Assembly: GCF_964340395.1 (NCBI RefSeq)
Contig: NC_135552.1
Location: 21,883,681-21,947,680, forward strand
Reading direction: 5' to 3'
Source of the DNA: Glandiceps talaboti
Lineage: Eukaryota > Hemichordata > Enteropneusta > Spengelidae
Length of the DNA: 64,000 nt
Part shown: positions 46,056 to 58,333 of the stretch, piece by piece
Position numbering within the stretch: the first letter of the stretch is position 1
How the letters are laid out: each line of letters starts with the position of its first letter
Program-made: the position numbers and the translations under genes
Notes under the pieces: model-generated
The model's input: only the letters and a program-made list of their open reading frames with translations
Database searches by the model: none
What the model was told of the DNA's origin: nothing

Positions 46056-47690
46056 ATAGAACCCCTACTTGTGAAATCAAAGAAGTGTCATTTTACAACA
46101 CAAGTATATATCCATGGAACTATATAACCACTACTTCCATGATATATCTATGTCACATTGTGTGTGTATTGGCAGGAATCTTCACCAGCAGATAATTTCC
46201 TTTGTCCTAAGTTACAGTGTATACCAAGCATTGTGTGGTAAATGAATGACATTCCATATACCATACCTTTGTATGCACACCCATAGTTCACTAGGTTTTA
46301 AATATGCACACAAAATCATCAGGAATATATATTTTTAAAAAAAAAACATCTAATAGATAGATGTATACTGAAACTCAAGTTGTTTGATAATATTAATAAA
46401 CATTATGTATTGGCAGGGTGTGAGAATAAAGCTGCTCTCATGTTGGAGGTCACACTGACCTTAATCAATGCTGTGTTACAGTTATTCATTTTCTAGTGTC
46501 AACGACCTTTTTTTTCCTAATTATAGTACATTACACCTTCCTTAGCAACACATCTTGCATTATCTCAACAGGTCTGTTATGAGATTCTCTGAACCTCGTG
46601 CAAATGAATACATTGACACTTATGGTACTCAGTGTTCTACTGCACCAAATATGGTCAGAAAACAAAATGATGACATCATTGCCTTTGTCTCCATAGCACT
46701 TAAAAATCTTGTTTGTTGAGGATAAACCGACACCGGGTGCAGTGTTTTCATATCATGTGCACTTAATTCTGAAAATAATTTTACAGTAAATTTGAAAATA
46801 TATAAAGACTTTAGTAACTTATGATCTGATTGTTAATTACTATTTAGTATATAGCAAAATGTTATCTCCTGATAAATTGAATAGTGTACCTTGAAATGAT
46901 TGGATGGTTTTGTGATCCAATTATTTTATTAGCTGTATATATAAATAATTGATTAAAAATACAATAGAATTATGTAGCTCTAATTACAATGTCTCTAGTT
47001 ACATGTTTGTATCTATTCAAAACTTCCAGTAGCCTAAGAATACACAGTGTTCTGATACAAATTTGGTGGAGTGAATCTTGGACAACACTCATTGTGTCAA
47101 GTTCAGCAATGTAACAGAAAGAATGCACTTTCTCACAGTCACATGACACATACTATTAAAATTCAAGAATCACACAATGGTTTTACCGTTTAACTGAGGG
47201 AAATATGAATACAATTTTTCATAAAATGAAAATCACTCCCATTAATTTTCAATATGATTCATAATATAATTATTGCATTTTTTAATGTCTGATATGAAAA
47301 GAAGATTTATGAAAATTGTAGTGATGTTACGTTAAAAGAAACACTCTTCAACTTCTTGAATTATTACTGGATATTGTGTTGAATTTTGACAGGTAATTAC
47401 TATCATGAAAAAAAAAGAATTGATAGGATATTAAATTGAGAGCAAGTATATTGATACATATCAATCAAGAGATATATTAACGACAAACATGAACTACACA
47501 TCACTAAAATACAATCATTACCTGCCCTAGTTATGTCTCCACTGAGAATACAATTCAGTCGTTACTATGGTGATTGGTCTCACCTGTCTAAAACACTAAT
47601 GGCTTACATTTGACATTTTCCTTCCGAGCAAAGACATTACACATAGTGTTATGGATGTGTCAAAGCCATTTTATTCTGTACTTTTCTCAC

Positions 47691-47778
47691 TAGTCTAGTT
47701 CCAGACAGGGACAGAATTACGTATTAAATAAGATGAAATATTTAATACGTAGTCCTGTCCCTGTCTGGAACTAGACTA
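47691..47778. mobile_element. 88-bp near-perfect palindrome with 9-bp target duplication
   Basis: Forty-base arms (TAGTCTAGTTCCAGACAGG at the left tip) pair with one short mismatched patch around an 8-base loop, AGATGAAA. TTTTCTCAC immediately flanks both ends (47682-47690 and 47779-47787). A 9-bp duplication is characteristic of Mutator-like elements, so this is probably a minimal recent MITE. Confidence 0.85.
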
Positions 47779-49639
47779 TTTTCTCACAGGAAGGAAATGA
47801 ATGCCCCTTAATAGCGATAACTTGGTGGCCTGTCACTTCTTTGTAAATGAGAGAGAGAAAAGGGACTTTTGAGTCTTGAAATGGAGTATGCCAGGTCCTA
47901 GACTACAGAACCTGGACTAGCCTGGAATCCATGAAGATGGGTATTTTAGAAAGTGATCGGAAAGCAAAATGTAAATCCCAATCTGCAGTGATTCCAGGTT
48001 ATACCTAGTTTAAATTATTTTGATTTTTAAGGGACATACGCTATTGTCCTGTCTTTAGTTTTGGAAGGACTTTAAAATGAGTATATGGATGATTTGTATT
48101 GCAGGAAATGTAATTTTGAGAAAGTATAAATTGAAGTTTGCCTCATATGAAAAGATGGTGCAAAGTCAGTATAAACTATTTGACCCTGACAGTATGCAAA
48201 AGAGTGTAAAAGAAAAGAAATTTATGACATCATGCCATGTATGAAGTAGAGTGTGATGACTCAGCACAATGCTATTGACTGACTTCATAATGACATCATC
48301 TCATGTCACACATCACGCGTCATTTACTCTCTGCCGTGAACTTTGACCACAATAAGTAAATTGTGCCTTTTTGACTGCTGTATGTGTATAGAACAGACTT
48401 TGTAGTCATGTGGATACTTGGCAGTGTTTTATGACTTTGGGCAGCAATATTTAATACTGGGAGCCAAGTGGTGACAGTACATTGTATTGGCTCATGTGAG
48501 TGTTTTATAGGCCAACGACCTTTTTCAATAAAGGTCTCACACATGTCAAACGCGTGTGGTGAGACTCCCAATCGATCTATAGCAGTGATGTGTAGAATTG
48601 TGACATAGTGTGTCTCTGTATGCATGTATGAATATATTCTTCTTTATGTGGATAAATAAAGTGATTTATTAGAAACAATGAAAAATTGACAATAGGCTTT
48701 AGAAAAGAAACCAATACAAATTTGTGTGTTTTCAAAGTCAGAGTGTTATGAAATAGTCATTAAATGTACAGAAAAATACTATATTTGATATTCAATATGC
48801 ATTATTGACATTTTGGATAATTATTAATTTTACTGTAAATGTCTTCGTACCTTGTGCAAAATTATTGATCTGAAGAGCTATTTCAGTAAATAAAAATCAG
48901 TGGACTATACCATTACCAGTCCCTTAAAGTGGAACATTGTCCGGTTAGCAGTGAAAGTGGGCTTTGTTTAATAGTGCATGTCTTTGTACAGGGTGGTACT
49001 GGTGGCACATATAGGTAGGTAAAATCTCCCTGAGTTTCTCAAGCTGTTTACTGGCTAGGGGTTCCCTTCCAACATGTGGACACTAGTGATTGCCCATGGA
49101 GAAATGTATGGGCCTTATCAGGTTTCACTCTCTCAGTTTTTGTTTTCACCATTAACAAAAACACTGTACTACTACTAGAGTTAGTATTAATATTTCACAT
49201 CATGTATCAATAAAGGTATAGTAGACTAGAATTTATGCCCTCCTACATGTTCTCCTGTCAGTAAACAGACCCTAAGTTGTGATTTCAGACCTGAAGTCTT
49301 GAAATTAATTACAAGGTTTGTCAAGGTCTTAGACAATGCTAGAACTAGTAGAAGTACATCAGGTTTATATAACAAGTCACTGTGACCTTTTGCTCACAAT
49401 CAATTTATCATTGTCTACAAGTGTAGAGTACAAACACAGACAGAAAATTTGTGGATGTTTACATAAATGCACTTTGACTTGCCTGTAGACAGTGTGGATT
49501 TATTAATTAATGAGCACAAGGTATGTAATACGTCCATGCCTAGAAATATCAGGGGTGACATACATGTAGTCATGATTTAATTCAAAGGAAGTACATGTAT
49601 TGACAGCCTTCTACTCTAAGTTTCATAATTTGACCAGCC

Positions 49640-49710
49640 CAGAGACTGTAGACTTGACTGTCTGACGTTGACATTGGTATCAGATAGTCAAGTCTGTACA
49701 TGGCTTCTGT
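49640..49710 (+). ncRNA. miRNA-precursor-like hairpin (candidate)
   Basis: The arm CAGAGACTGTAGACTTGACTG then TCTGA pairs with TCAGATAGTCAAGTCTGTAC then ATGGCTTCTG. The stem has small bulges and the loop is about 14 bases. The imperfect stem of about 27 bp fits a pre-miRNA better than a perfect foldback. No known mature miRNA is recognised, so it may equally be a small MITE. Confidence 0.25.
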
Positions 49711-49792
49711 TTAATTTAGCTAAGTATGTATCAAGGTCACCATTACCATATTAGTAATGTCTATGAAAGGAAAAGTTATTTACTTTCCACAG

Positions 49793-49875
49793 GGATAGAT
49801 ACAATCTAGATGACATCAACATGGTGACAGCTATAGCCTACAAACACAAACATTATGTGACATTTGATGACGTGG
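49793..49875 (+). CDS. Exon-like segment, unassigned
   Basis: Flanked by the acceptor TTTACTTTCCACAG and a donor GTGG|GTAATA. The 83 bases read in one frame as DRYNLDDINMVTAIAYKHKH then YVTFDDVG, with protein-like composition. The frame is phase-compatible with the donor at 45121. I do not recognise the peptide. It could be an alternative 5' exon, an exon of a nested gene, or chance. Confidence 0.25.
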
Positions 49876-51348
49876 GTAATACACTCCTTCATTGACTCGG
49901 TAATTGATCATTATTGCTTTTACTTAGGGTAAAAATGACCTAGATACAAATGACATTTTGGTCTTGATGAGGTGTAACAGCACAACCTTAAATGGGAATC
50001 AAAATGGATGGTGAAACATATTCAAATAAGGGTAACTTGAGCCGAGTAACAAAATATGCAAATGTGCAGACAGTTTAGTGTACTTTACTGAAAGGTGTCC
50101 TTGAAAAGAGTTATGGTTGAAAGTGATTGATTCATTCTAATGTTTTTCCTTAGAAACTGTTCATAGTAGAGCTTACGTGATATACGTATATAACAACTAG
50201 TCACTGCTTGAGAAGTAAGACATTGATTTACTAGTATGACTAGTAAGGGGTTCCCCTTCCTGAGGTGGGCTGTTTCACATAGTACATAAAAGGAAAGTAG
50301 ATGGTGACAGGTGACTTGTGTGGTAGTGTTTGAAATGATGTTATTTCATCAATAAAAAAACCTCTTCAAACAGTACATGTACAAAAGGGTTAACAGTGCT
50401 GGCTCTGTTGCCCTGGTCAAGGAGAATATGTACAAAAATGTACATTGTGTATCCTCGTACTTCAAGGCATTTTACTTGCCTGGATAGTGAATGTCACACA
50501 GCTCCCTGATTTGGGACAACAATATTACTGTGTCTATATTGTACCCAGGGATAACTATCCTACAGTAATGAATATAAATATGTTCTATCATTTTGTGTAG
50601 GTTTAATATTTTGTGGTGATGTGTTTTCCATGATGGTGTTATATTGGTACGATAGGAGATAATTTTAATCACAAATAGTAATATTGTATTTATAGAAAAG
50701 AATATTTCTCCTCGATATGTACATAAGTATGGTTTATGGTATAGAAACAGTTATTTGCTCAGTGCAAGTAGATTTGTTCAATTGTCATGGCAAGTAGTAG
50801 TTAGTCTGCCCAGTTTCTATGGTGATTCTCTGACGTATGTACATGTACATGTACATGTTACTCACTTGGTCAAATCAACAAGTGGCAACCAGTTTTATAC
50901 AGACATTATACAACAAACTCTTTTGTTTGCATTTTATTTCAACACCTTTGAATTAAATTGGAAACAAAATCTTGGCTTTTCTAGTTTTCATTCCTACATT
51001 ATGTTTTGAGAGAACCTTTATATATCCATTTATTCTGTTTTGGTCTATAATTATTCCCTTCTTGTATGTTAATTTTGTTGTACATCAAATGTACATGTAG
51101 CACATGTAGCACAATTCCAGTTGAACAAAATGTACTGTTATGCTGCTGTCAAAACGTTGTTGTCATTTTTGAAGGGAAGACACAAGCTCAGTACATGTAT
51201 GCCATTCAGTTCACTTGTATTCAATATTACTCAGCCCCTCAAGACCCTATTTATACAATACATGATGCTCTTTTGAAATGAAAATGTAACTTTACTATTT
51301 TGTTGCATTTGTACCATCGCCTCTCTTACAACACCGTCCAAGACACAC

Positions 51349-51390
51349 CTTTATTTCGCAGTGTCGCAGAAGAAATAACAGCTCTGGTTT
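51349..51390 (+). repeat. Third copy of the 43.5-kb 38-bp unit
   Basis: CTTTATTTCGCAGTGTCGCAG then AAGAAATAACAGCTCTGG closely matches the tandem pair at 43530-43606. Confidence 0.75.
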
Positions 51391-51756
51391 TCAAGGATGC
51401 ATATTTACCTACTGTCTACACAAAGATTACAAAATACGCATGAAAATGAAACAATCTGAAAATGCTGCTGAAATTGGAGTGTTTTTTGAAAAAGGTCTAT
51501 TTTAATTTCTCTTCTGACAGTGTATATGAAAATTGGATGTGAAAGTTGACAAGCAACATACATGTACATGTGTACGTGTGTCCCACATTTAACATGAGGT
51601 ATATGTGTTACATCTGTATTGCACAACTTCCTGGTATACATGCAATTGACAATATATTACAAAGTCTGTTCACTCAACTTAGTCAACAGTCCAGTGTTAC
51701 TAAGAGGAGGACATGACTATCAAAGTGCAAGCACTGGCCCTATAAATTTACGTGTT

Positions 51757-51810
51757 GTAGGACAGTTCACCCCAGCATACATCGTAGGACAGTTCACCCC
51801 GGCATACATC
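51757..51810 (+). repeat. 27-bp tandem duplication
   Basis: GTAGGACAGTTCACCCC followed by GCATACATC occurs twice with one difference. Confidence 0.9.
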
Positions 51811-52242
51811 TAGCTAGTGCATTGGTATTACGAAAACTGGTAATATTTGAAAGAATAAAAAATGCTTGGTAGCTAAAAGCTAGCATGGATTTGGGCATGG
51901 TTCCAAAGCATTGCATGACAGACTTGATGTCACTGTACACTACTACACATACATGTAGTTACTAAACAGTGTTCTACACTTTGGCTATCTTATCTTTTCT
52001 GAAGCTGAAGTATCTCACAATCATGGATTCTATTTCTAGGCAAGTGATGAACATTTCAGATCACGGTTATGGACTCCTAGTACATGTAATTTATAAACAC
52101 CAATATCTATATGGGACAAGTACAGTTGCTGTACATACAGTGTACATGTACTTTCACCAGATTTCCTTTATAACTTGACCTAGTGACCTGTATATTTAAA
52201 TTTGCATATAATACATATATATTATAATGTTAGCCAATTGTA

Positions 52243-52650
52243 TCATCATAATAATAATAATAATAATAATTTATTGTTTAAAGACCACTACACAAACATG
52301 TCTCAGTGGTCTGAACATTACAAAATGAGAAAGACTAGCAAAAGAGCAACAACAACAAAAATCTACCATAAGAACACAATGAATATTTTAAAAGCGTCTC
52401 TAAAAACAAAATCGGATTCAAAAATTAGCAATCAATTTAAAAACATCAGCAATAGCATTGTCGGAAAATATACGTTTTAAGACTCTTCTTGAAAGGAGCA
52501 AATTTCTTGAGTAGTCGAAACTCAAGCGGTAAACTATTCCACAGTTTAGGAGCATACACACTGAAAGCCCTGTCACCATACGTTTTAGAAGGTTGTTTTC
52601 CATGATCTTTGATCATGGGTTCAATGTACTGTTTGGATGACAAGTCGTAT
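52243..52650 (-). mobile_element. 5'-truncated CR1/L2-like LINE 3' end with (TTA)n tail
   Basis: On the minus strand a frame of about 66 codons reads KTYGDRAFSVYAPKLWNSLP, then FKKSLKTYIFRQC, the conserved C-terminal tail of non-LTR reverse transcriptases. It is followed by a 3' UTR of about 190 bp ending in the stem-loop ACCACTGAGACATGT, then TTGTGTAGTGGT, then AATAAATTATTATTATT. The catalytic RT domain is absent. The frame is intact, so insertion is relatively recent. Confidence 0.85.
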
Positions 52651-53213
52651 TACTGGAGCTGTACACATATACCGGTATGTATACAGGACTGTAAGGTGTG
52701 GCAGAATTACATGACTTATGGTATGTTAATTACTGATGTCAAGCTTGCCATGGAAGCATTCTAAGATAGTCTAGATAACATATTGCATAAAGCTAGTTGT
52801 TATGACAACAATGTAAACATACATATACATATAACTGTACGTCATTTCTACTAATGCACACATTCTTAAATTAAATGTAAACTGCACATACATGTAACCT
52901 TTTTAGTAACTCTTATATTAGAGATGATCAGGCTGGAGATGATTGTAGATAAACTTTTCCTAGTCTAGAGGCCATCCGTTTGGTTTGAATCTGAATTCAG
53001 ATTTCTTGAGATTCAAAGCTACAGATAGTATTTAGACTATACTTTACTCAAGAAGTTAACAATGATTACTTTCTTGATATATCTATTATCTACCTGAGAC
53101 TTGAGAATGGCTATCACTCCACTATTCTAACATCCTAACTGACATTTTGAAGTTTTGGAAAGCCATTCACAAGTTCTCAAGTCTACAGGTATGCTATATC
53201 TGTATACACATTA

Positions 53214-53294
53214 GACTGTAAAGATGTATGTTGTACAGTTCTGCCCTAATCAGTCCCTGCATAGCATGTGGCAGGAATGTCATATCTTACAGTC
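53214..53294. repeat. Short foldback family R-C, copy 3
   Basis: Ends GACTGTAAAGATGTATG and CATATCTTACAGTC are inverted. The core GTTCTGCCCTAATC and GTGGCAGGAATGTC matches copy 2. Confidence 0.75.
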
Positions 53295-56200
53295 CAGTTG
53301 TACAGTATCAGACTTCCAATACATGGCACTATAGGTAAACACTGTACTTATCTATTACAGATAAGCCCAGGAGGAGCTATATGACAATTTTATCTAGATG
53401 ATTATACATGTACACATTGCTGTATTACTTTGCTCTTTGAAAGCATATGTGGATGTTTTGTGTCGGCTACATACACGTGTAGTTGCCCTAAACTTAATGT
53501 CTGGCAGTGAAGCACCCCCTAATTTGTATGCTATCTGCAGTACAGTCATCAGGCTATTGAGATTGTGCTAATTTTGATGTTAGGATTATTTTTACTGTCA
53601 CCCGGCCATGCTACAGTCCATCATAATTACAAATGTATGTATCAGCACAAGTAGGTGCAGTCCCCTGTTTTTATCAGCACCATTATTACCTCATGAACGT
53701 GAAGTGATTTGAATTCTCTGTAGACATTGATCTGTAGTTATGTTGTGTATATACTGTTAGGGTACGTACAAAATGTACTTGTGTGTAGGTAAATTGTGAC
53801 TGTACATGTACCTCAGGACAGGAAGTATTCATACTAAATAATTTCCATATAAAGTAAAGAAGTCTATGGTGTAAACACGACACTTTATGAGGTATATAAG
53901 TTTATAATAACAATAATTTTTTTATTAATTAGTATAGAATGATAAGGATTAGTGTAACAATTCATCATTGAATAAAGTTAGTTCTATTTGGATTTGTTAC
54001 GTATGACATAGCTACAACACATTTCTCATCAATACGGAGGAATTTATGAAAAAAATTCTGATTTTCAAATTAGACAAAATTCTCTGCCCCCAGAGTGAAT
54101 GAATTATACACTGTTGTGTTGGCTTTAATGTAGTCTGAATGCAGATAGCCTAGTTCGTATACAGTATCATTGGGATTCATACCTTCACTCACACGTATGT
54201 GGTTGTGGTTAGGGTACCGTTAGAAACCACGTGCACAGTCTGGTCATCCAGACTACAATGCAGACAACACAGTGGTCTCTAAACCTGGCAGTGAATGTAA
54301 ATCGTAATGATAACGTATAGGGACTAGACTAGCATTATGGAAAGAGGTCTGATACATGTGTATTACAAATACATGTACATGTACGTATGTGTATGCTAAT
54401 TTGTACATTAAAATAGAAATTCCTTATACATGTGTATATGTTTCAACATAGACTTCCAGTGGAGGGTCTGTGGTTTCAATAGTGGAAATCCTGCACCAGC
54501 TGGCATTGCTTCACAGAACTTGGTAATCATGTTACATAATCATTTCAGTATCCTGTCTGCAGACATGGTGGCATGGATTTTAAGCATTTCAGGCCCCTTT
54601 ATATGTTAAATTAGATCCCGTGCTTGCAGGCAATTAATGGACAACTCTTGACTGGTACATATCATGGATATCTTGTCTGTGAACTCTGAACAAGTATTAT
54701 AAAACAAACACAGAAAGGGCAGAAATTGAAGTGATGGCATTGAGAAATTAGTTAAAATGATCAGTGTTCTGAAAGTGTAGATCTATATTACTCATCTCTT
54801 TTACTCCACTATTTCAATGGCATCTCATTTCTCAAAGTTACATTTATCCACTATACTAGTATATGCTAAAGATTACTGTAATGCAGCCCACCTAGATGCA
54901 GGAATGAAATCATTTTGCTGAACAAAGTACAGCCGTTTCCATTCCTAGCCATTTTATCAATTAAGTCAACACAACACGTATTATAACTGTTTTGATTAAA
55001 CTTCTGTTCTTGTCTTTGTTATTTTGAATTAGACACAAAGTTCATGTCTCTCATACTTATACAACTGTCTTGGGTCACTCTTATAGAACTGTACAAGTGA
55101 TTATTGATGTATTGATGATTCATAGTCTAAGGTTGTCAAAGCAAAGTGATATGTTATGTAACATGTATTGATCCAACAAGACTGTAGCACATGGTCACCA
55201 CATGATCACACTGTTCAAATATTACAACACAGCCTCTCTGCTATACTGTTTTAGCATACCCTCTATGAAAATGATGAACTGGTCGATGGAGAATCTATGG
55301 TTTTACCGACAGACTGAGTTCTGATTATACATTTGCTAATTAGTAATAATAGTATGAGGACATGCATACATGACAGTTTGTACATTTTTGTAAGATTGCT
55401 GTATGTAAGTATATTGTAACTTGGTTATTTGAGTTGACTTTCATGCTTGTCACTGACTAATAGAGTAATAATTATTATAGTAGCTGTTAGATTTGTTCAA
55501 GTTATAAGTTTATGATGTGATATTACAATTTACAGTAGTTCTTATTATCAGCCATAATTGCAAGACCTCAAGTCAGTGACTTGACATTATGTTGTTCATC
55601 ATGATGAGCCAGTTGATTCAGATAGCACATACTAGTCTAGTTCCTATATTATGTATATATGGTATTGTTATTTACTATTTACCCACTCACTGGTTAAGTT
55701 AGAGACCACTTTGGCATCCAGACTAACATTGTCATGACATGATAGAATATCGTCTTGTTATGATGATGTAAATGTATGTGTAGCCATGATGAAGACACAA
55801 TTGTACGAACTAACCCAAAGAAAGAGCAGCTAGAATAATAGCTCATTGTAGTCTGGATCAATATATTTGATGAGACTTCAAATTAATGATTGATGAAAGC
55901 CTCAGATATTGATCCATTGTTTTAATGTAAATATACTGTCTGTATGGCAGCCATAAGCTTAGTTACCTATTCCCCAACCTTGTTGGATGACAACACCTGG
56001 GTTGAGTATTGCCATATTAGACAGATCATAATGCAGACATGTTTTGTTGGACAATAAAAGCACATGATCAATACGTCAGATATAGATATAATTCCATTAT
56101 GTAAATTTATGTCACAGGTTTGCTTGATTAAATAGTGGTATTTATGAGAGCTTTGTGAGTCAGTCATGATAATTAAACTTTAACTAGATCTTGAAGATTG

Positions 56201-57188
56201 CGTTAAGATGACAGGGCGCAATTTTGAAATCAGTGGCTGCAGTGACTGTGGAGCTAGTAGCAGGACTCTGTTGGGTAGTCATTTCAAGTGAAGTAACAAC
56301 TGTGAAAGGTTGGATTTGTTTGTTTAATGTTTGGGTTATATTTCGAGTTTTGTTACCTGCAGTAATTTTCATAGCTAGAATGTAGTTGGAGGGGTATAAA
56401 GTGGATCAAGGGAGTGACTGAGATATTATAACGGGGTTTTTATGCATACATGTCAGTTAACCTTTGTACTGTTAAGAAAGTATTGCACAATGTCATATAG
56501 TTGAAGCACTACTGTGTCAATGTCATTTCATGTATATTAGTACAAATGAAGGGTGTAGAAATACTCTGTTACGGCACTGTGTTAAAGGCATTTTTCGTTG
56601 CGTCAGCAGGAAAATATCCTCTGTCAAGTCTGTGAGGATGGTGTAGGACAAAGTGTAGAAGGTGTCTTTGATCAGTAAACCACCACATAGATCTACAAAT
56701 GCAATGTTTGAACAAATAGCAAAGACAGTTACATAAATTGACATACTGTGTCATGTCTGAAGTCAGTTTGCTATTGTCTATTTACATATAGTAAAATCTT
56801 TCAGTCTGTGTATTTTATACTTTGTCGTATACATGTGTGACAGCTGGGTGCATTATATGTGGCTTAACAAGTAGATGACATCATTTTTTATGTCCAATGA
56901 GTCATAAGAACAAGATAATGTGGCATTGATTTAATGTATTCGTCAAATGCAGAACTGAAATTCATGCCGTTTCTCAGATTTATGTAGTAGTGAATGGTGT
57001 AGGTGGAAGATACAAATTGTACATGTCTGTCTGATGCAAAATAACACTGACTTTTTAATCCATCTATCAATCTCTACCAACACATAGAGTTGATTATTTT
57101 CAGATTAAAATATAAATATTCCAATTTATGCTTTATATGAATGTAAAGGAATAATCCTGAAAGTGAAGGAGTTACATTTGTAACAATA

Positions 57189-57433
57189 GACTTGTCCCCA
57201 TGTGGAATTTTAAAATCGGTTTAAAATTGGTAAAGTTGGTTCTGATCGAATCACCTGTTGGCACATAGATGTATGCTGATTCACTTTGAGACCCCCTCAG
57301 GGGGGCTGGTTTTGAACTGATTCAAAGTAAACTTATTCAATAATTCAAAAACCAGTTCAACAATTCAGATTCATTGCTTGGTTTTCTCATGGTGATAGAA
57401 ACTGGTTTTGAATCGATTCAAATGGGGACTGTC
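57189..57433. mobile_element. MITE of 245 bp with TA target duplication
   Basis: The ends GACTTGTCCCCATGTGGAAT and (reverse complement of right end) GACAGTCCCCATTTGAAT are inverted repeats and are directly flanked by TA (57187-57188, 57434-57435). The interior has further AAACTGGTTTTGAA / TTCAAAACCAG-type inverted words. It is a non-autonomous Tc1/mariner-like element. Confidence 0.7.
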
Positions 57434-57830
57434 TACTGACAATGTAACACTTGTAAGTTGTATATGTGAATGTTCACTATAACTTGTGTACAAGTAATTA
57501 ATGTATAATACATGTACATGTATATGTATATGTACATTGTTAAAAAAATACTAGTGGGACTGAGGAGAGGTGACATCATTATATGTATCTGTACAGTGAT
57601 CATTCTCTGACTTGCAATTATTAGCGCCCACCACCACTACCGACACTACCACCATGCACCACACACACATCAGTGCATTTGTACCACTAAATATTTATAT
57701 ACACACACACAAACACACATACTGTGATACATGCAACATTACATACATGTGTTACTTGTCTGTGCCTAATTCACATACATGTACATGTTGCATTTGTACT
57801 GTCACGTTGTATTGTTTTTTCTTTTTGTAG

Positions 57831-57968
57831 GTTGATTGACAACGTTGAGAAAGAGATGCATTTTTTGTCAAAACTATCTACAGCAATGTGGAAATGGCAT
57901 TGATTCCTTGTTATGTTATTGTCTAATTTCTCAACTTTTACTGCATGTAATTTATGTATGATGTACTG
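57831..57968 (+). other. Possible internal 5' UTR exon
   Basis: Preceded by the strong acceptor TTTTTTCTTTTTGTAG and ended by donor TACTG|GTAAGT. One frame reads LIDNVEKEMHFLSKLSTAMW then KWH and stop. It is probably noncoding or alternative, lying about 100 bp before the 5' UTR/start exon of the ABC transporter. Confidence 0.25.
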
Positions 57969-58064
57969 GTAAGTCTTTTGTCTTGCCATAGCTCTAGCTG
58001 TCATCAGTCTTTTTAAATGCACTGACTAATTTGAAATGTGTGGTATCTATATTTTATCTTGCAG

Positions 58065-58176
58065 GATTTAAAGTGAATAACATTGGCAAATTTGGAATTT
58101 CGCTTGGTAATATTTGAACAGTAAACCTGTCAACTGAAAAGTATTCTAAGGCACTGCGTGTAGATATTCACACACA
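58065..58176 (+). other. ABC transporter 5' UTR segment
   Basis: Starts after the acceptor TTTTATCTTGCAG. An in-frame TAA (58147-58149) precedes the ATG at 58177, so that ATG is the first usable start in this exon. Confidence 0.6.
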
Positions 58177-58333
58177 ATGGCCTCCAATGGAGACATTGCT
58201 CCACCTCCTCCTGAGGAAATACAACTAGAAATGTCCAACAAAAACGGGACCAGTGGTAAGACAGCAACTTCCATCACATACGATAGTGCAAGAGGCACCC
58301 CAACTGATGGCTTACCACCAGTCGAACAGTTTG
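58177..58333 (+). CDS. abcb1: ABC transporter coding exon 1 (residues 1-53)
   Basis: ATG in AATGG context, ending at donor TTTG|GTGAGA, phase 1. A second donor, AGTG|GTAAGA at 58255/58256, is also phase 1. Using it would remove 26 residues without a frameshift, so two isoforms are possible. It encodes MASNGDIAPPPPEEIQLEMS. Confidence 0.7.

Larger units (their letters stand above)
45122..58064 (+). other. Putative first intron of the ABC transporter gene (about 12.9 kb)
   Basis: From GTAAGTG to TTTTATCTTGCAG. It holds a 300-bp MITE, an 88-bp palindrome, a miRNA-like hairpin, a minus-strand LINE remnant, R-C copy 3, a TA-flanked MITE and two exon-like segments (49793-49875, 57831-57968). Apart from these it is AT-rich with many ACATGTA words. 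Confidence 0.5.

Noticed and set aside
47890-48010. Possible foldback with CCTGGAATCC / GATTCCAGG
   Set aside because: Only about 15-20 bases pair convincingly; too weak to call an element, though it resembles the tips of the 38.4-kb MITE.
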